From positions 1 through 64,000 of the forward strand of contig FMWZ01000014.1 in the NCBI GenBank assembly GCA_900103495.1: a stretch of 64,000 bases of DNA, given 5' to 3'. The DNA is from Lachnospiraceae bacterium G11. GTDB lineage: Bacteria; Bacillota; Clostridia; Lachnospirales; Lachnospiraceae. Position 1 is the stretch's first letter, and every line of letters begins with the position of its first letter. Below, piece after piece: positions 61,478-64,000 of this stretch. The notes below the pieces were generated by a model. The model made no database searches. It was not told where the DNA came from and saw only the letters and a list, made by a program, of their open reading frames with translations. The position numbers were made by a program, and so were the translations under genes.

Positions 61478-63001
61478 TTAATAGTAATACGCACTCTTTC
61501 CCATCACATTTTGATACCATTCTGTAATTTGTCTGAAAGTTACACACCAATACTGTGTCTTACCTCCGATTATTGACTGAGCTCTGACCATGGCCACCAG
61601 GTTTCCATGACTGTCAAACACCGCGGACCCTGAACTTCCCGGGAAATTCTCGCATGTAACTTCACTCATCACCCAGTTCCTCGCTTTCTCTATATCGCAG
61701 TATCCCTCTTTCTGCAGCAAAACGCCAGTCTTATCCGCCTTCACGCTTCCATCCATCCTGATGGTTCTGAAGCCTATGGATATATCCGGATTCTGGGAAA
61801 GATTCGTCCAATATCCATTATTAATATGAACAGTTTTCAGTTCTTTCCAAAGATAATCATCAATGTCGCTTCTGTTGACTTTCATAAAAGCCACATCGCT
61901 TTCCTCGTTCATATCCCCGAACCTGTAAACATGCGCTCTTGTTCCGTCATAGAAGGTGCACGTATCCTCAGGTCCCGAGGCGCCCTTTGCCACATGAGCA
62001 TTGGTACAGATTGTCACGGATTCATCATCCATATCCATAACAAAGCCACTGCCCTCCGAATAACCGCCCGGAAAGGGGAATCTGAGATAAACTACACAGG
62101 GCTCCATGACTGATAAAACAAAATCGATATCGTCCTCATCATAGTAGCCCGCATCATGAATGTTTATGGCGCCATAGATATGGTCATTATCTTCATTAAT
62201 TAAATGCTGATTTATTTTCTCCTGAAGTTCCAAAGGGGAGCAAACTGTGATTTTACCGGAAGCCCTGCCCTCAAGTCCGTAGGAATCCGTGGCTTCATAG
62301 ATTACCTCATACTCCCCCGGCTCCGAAAGGTTTGCCTTCGACATGTCAACGAGCAAATCCTCTGTCACATCACCGTCCACCTCATCAAGGGCGCTGACTC
62401 CGACGGCAGGATCGAAGGGCTCGTTTAAAGAAATATAGATGGGTTTGATTCCCGTTATAGAAGGAGGCGTATCAACAGTTACCCACACCCTCTTAATTGA
62501 GGTGTTTCCGCTGTTATCTTCCGCCCCTACAATGATTTCGTAATCGCCGATGGAGGAAAAGCTGATATCCGCTTTATCATCCACCGTAAGCCTTGAAATC
62601 TGTCCCTTATCGCTTACGGATTCAACAAATTTCTCAGCCTTGTAAACCTCTCCCGTTGCAAGGTACAAAGTATCCTTTGTAACCTCAAGTTCAGGAGGAG
62701 TTGTATCCTCAATGGTTACACGGCACTCAAACTCCTGCCATGCATGTTTTATAAAAATCGTATACTCTCCAACCCTGCTTTCATCAAGTTCGGAGGCATC
62801 CACCTTTGCAAGATCTACGGACCATTTCTGCCCCGTAATATAACTGGAGGGGGCTACGCTTACCGTATCCCCCAACTCATAAGTTACGTTATTAATCTTT
62901 TGTTCTACTCTGAAGCACAACAAGAAAACTGCTGTAACAGTCAAAAGAAACAGTGTTGTACATACAGCCGCTATGATTCTTGCTCTTTTCTTCCTCTTCA
63001 A
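61478..63001 (-). CDS. Surface trypsin-like serine protease with Ig-like domains
   Basis: 507 residues. An N-terminal membrane helix (about 9-30) is followed by three DUF5011/Big-type Ig-like domains (about 35-270, repeated DTTPPELEVTKD and VDTPPSITGIKP boundaries). The C-terminal protease domain has His in CTNAHVAKG, Asp in ESDVAFMKV and Ser457 in NFPGSSGSAVF. Probably tethered outside the membrane and acting on surface or host proteins; no PDZ domain, unlike HtrA. It follows the small unknown gene by 12 nt. Confidence 0.85.
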   Translation of the reverse strand: MKRKKRARIIAAVCTTLFLLTVTAVFLLCFRVEQKINNVTYELGDTVSVAPSSYITGQKWSVDLAKVDASELDESRVGEYTIFIKHAWQEFECRVTIEDTTPPELEVTKDTLYLATGEVYKAEKFVESVSDKGQISRLTVDDKADISFSSIGDYEIIVGAEDNSGNTSIKRVWVTVDTPPSITGIKPIYISLNEPFDPAVGVSALDEVDGDVTEDLLVDMSKANLSEPGEYEVIYEATDSYGLEGRASGKITVCSPLELQEKINQHLINEDNDHIYGAINIHDAGYYDEDDIDFVLSVMEPCVVYLRFPFPGGYSEGSGFVMDMDDESVTICTNAHVAKGASGPEDTCTFYDGTRAHVYRFGDMNEESDVAFMKVNRSDIDDYLWKELKTVHINNGYWTNLSQNPDISIGFRTIRMDGSVKADKTGVLLQKEGYCDIEKARNWVMSEVTCENFPGSSGSAVFDSHGNLVAMVRAQSIIGGKTQYWCVTFRQITEWYQNVMGKSAYYY

Positions 63002-63013
63002 AATGAGCCGTCC

Positions 63014-63337
63014 TTAGTTCTTCCAGTCAAGAATAGAAACTGATTTCTTTAACTTCTTATTTACTGTATAAACAATGTTATCAAAGGCCATGTCGTCCAT
63101 CTTGGCCCATTCGCCGCCCATGGCATTCTTAAGGATTCTTGTGGGCTGCTCCAAAAACGAAATCATCTCCTCCGGATGGTATGTCCACAATCCTGCAGAG
63201 TCCTCATCCTTTCCAAGGTGAATCTTTACAGCATCCTTGAGAAATCTCTTTTCTTTCTCCTCCTGGGTCTCGGCGTGTGTTGCTGAACTGCCCTCCAATA
63301 AAGCTTTTAACGCCATTAAGTTGTCCATATCGCTCAT
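63014..63337 (-). CDS. Unrecognised 107-residue cytosolic protein
   Basis: The protein begins MSDMDNLMALKALLEG and is charged, with no membrane segment or signal peptide. No known domain is apparent. It lies 12 nt upstream of the serine-protease gene and is probably in the same transcript. A Trp/Tyr-containing middle (GLWTYHPEEMISFLEQP) hints at a compact fold. Function unknown. Confidence 0.6.
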   Translation of the reverse strand: MSDMDNLMALKALLEGSSATHAETQEEKEKRFLKDAVKIHLGKDEDSAGLWTYHPEEMISFLEQPTRILKNAMGGEWAKMDDMAFDNIVYTVNKKLKKSVSILDWKN

Positions 63338-63465
63338 GTCGATTCTCCATTCTGCAGGCCCACTTTATGGCGCCTGCCCTAAACTTTACCTTCCAATAAT
63401 TAACATAACAAAAACAGTCGTAATTTTCAAGATTTTTGGTATAATAATGGAGGAGGACAAAGACT

Positions 63466-64000
63466 ATGAAATATGATGTTATTATTATCGGGGCGGGCCC
63501 CGGCGGTATCTTCTCCGCATACGAACTTATGAAGAAGAAACCGGAACTCAAAATTGCCGTTTTTGAAGCCGGTTATACATTGGAGAAAAGGAAATGTCCC
63601 ATTGACGGAGACAAGGTAAAATCCTGTATCAAGTGCGAAACCTGTGCAATTATGAACGGCTTTGGAGGTGCAGGTGCTTTTTCCGATGGTAAATACAATA
63701 TCACCAACGACTTTGGCGGAACCTTGTTCGAGTATATCGGCAAGAACAAAGCTCTTGAGCTCATGAGATATGTTGACGACATCAACATGAGCCACGGTGG
63801 TGAGGGTACCAAGCTTTTCTCAACAGCAGGAAGTGAATTCAAGAAGATCTGCATGCAGAATAAGCTTACCCTTCTCGATGCCAGCGTAAGACATCTCGGA
63901 ACAGATATTAACTATATCGTTCTTGAGAATATATATAATGAAATGAAAGATCACGTGGATTTCTACTTCCACACCCCCGTTGAGACCGTTAAGGTTCTGG
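63466..64000 (+). CDS. FAD-dependent oxidoreductase, N-terminal part (runs off window)
   Basis: ATG at 63466 after GGAGGAGG. The first residues, MKYDVIIIGAGPGGIFSAYE, form a dinucleotide-binding fold, followed by a cysteine-containing stretch (CPIDGDKVKSC, CETC) and GFGGAGAFSDGKYN. This resembles the large group of FAD-dependent dehydrogenases (the COG2509 type) of Clostridia with unknown substrate. About 178 residues are within the window. TATAAT at 63440-63445 is a likely -10. Confidence 0.8.
   Translation, partial: MKYDVIIIGAGPGGIFSAYELMKKKPELKIAVFEAGYTLEKRKCPIDGDKVKSCIKCETCAIMNGFGGAGAFSDGKYNITNDFGGTLFEYIGKNKALELMRYVDDINMSHGGEGTKLFSTAGSEFKKICMQNKLTLLDASVRHLGTDINYIVLENIYNEMKDHVDFYFHTPVETVKVL

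Noticed and set aside
19316-61739. Further TTATCCGCC sites at 19316, 45086 and 61731 as array outliers
   Set aside because: All three are inside genes on the minus strand and are read as Ala-Asp-Lys codons (GCG GAT AAG). They lack the 28-bp partner, so they are coincidental.

Overview
The window looks like chromosomal DNA of a strictly fermentative Firmicute, most likely a Lachnospiraceae member of the Butyrivibrio/Roseburia type. This is inferred from the PolC-type replicase, the pyrH-frr-uppS-cdsA-dxr-rseP-ispG-polC order, the gap-pgk-tpi cluster, several YesMN/Lpl-type sugar importers without a local ATPase, Shine-Dalgarno-rich starts, and protein sequence style. No ribosomal RNA is present to confirm it. 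Most genes lie on the minus strand.

Layout. 1-460: edge of an IS4-like insertion sequence, with hairpins and terminators. 460-5640: a five-gene sulfur-relay operon (rhodanese-TusA-DsrE fusion, a surface protein, a ThiS-like carrier ending GGGR, an E1-like activating enzyme, a JAMM peptidase). It is preceded by a strong promoter, a short Met/Cys-rich leader peptide and a terminator, i.e. an attenuator layout; a separate 22-residue peptide gene sits just upstream. A 76-bp near-identical repeat flanks the whole block. 5640-11900: alpha-glucosidase, glycosyltransferase and lower glycolysis. 11900-14730: an accessory patch with a DUF3990/HTH toxin-antitoxin-like pair and a Fic protein whose promoter is studded with six TTGGGAG half-sites. 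14730-17440: an HD-GYP membrane protein and a PHP phosphatase. 17440-33910: carbohydrate uptake and breakdown, comprising a sucrose-phosphorylase-like operon with two esterases and an unassigned P-loop kinase, an AraC regulator, two ABC importers and a YesMN two-component system. 34000-37220: a tiny lipoprotein, a membrane-bound LuxR-type regulator and an orphan solute-binding protein. 37220-42172: hemZ-like, a metallo-hydrolase, rel and apt.

42319-42670 holds the most unusual object here: six units with an exact 63-bp period. Each carries GGCGGATAA and, 28 bp later, its inverse TTATCCGCC, while the sequence between is different in every unit. It lies between tRNA-Glu and apt and does not read as an intact gene. 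42895-59215: housekeeping (polC, ispG, rseP, dxr, cdsA, uppS, frr, pyrH, purC), interrupted on the opposite strand by a PP2C phosphatase/Ser-Thr kinase pair. 59319-64000: a chemoreceptor, an Ig-domain serine protease, a small unknown and the start of a flavoprotein.

A recurrent local feature is genes whose -10 hexamer ends exactly 6 nt before the ATG with no Shine-Dalgarno (8631, 13249, 16500), suggesting leaderless transcripts. All assignments come from reading the sequence; no database search was run.
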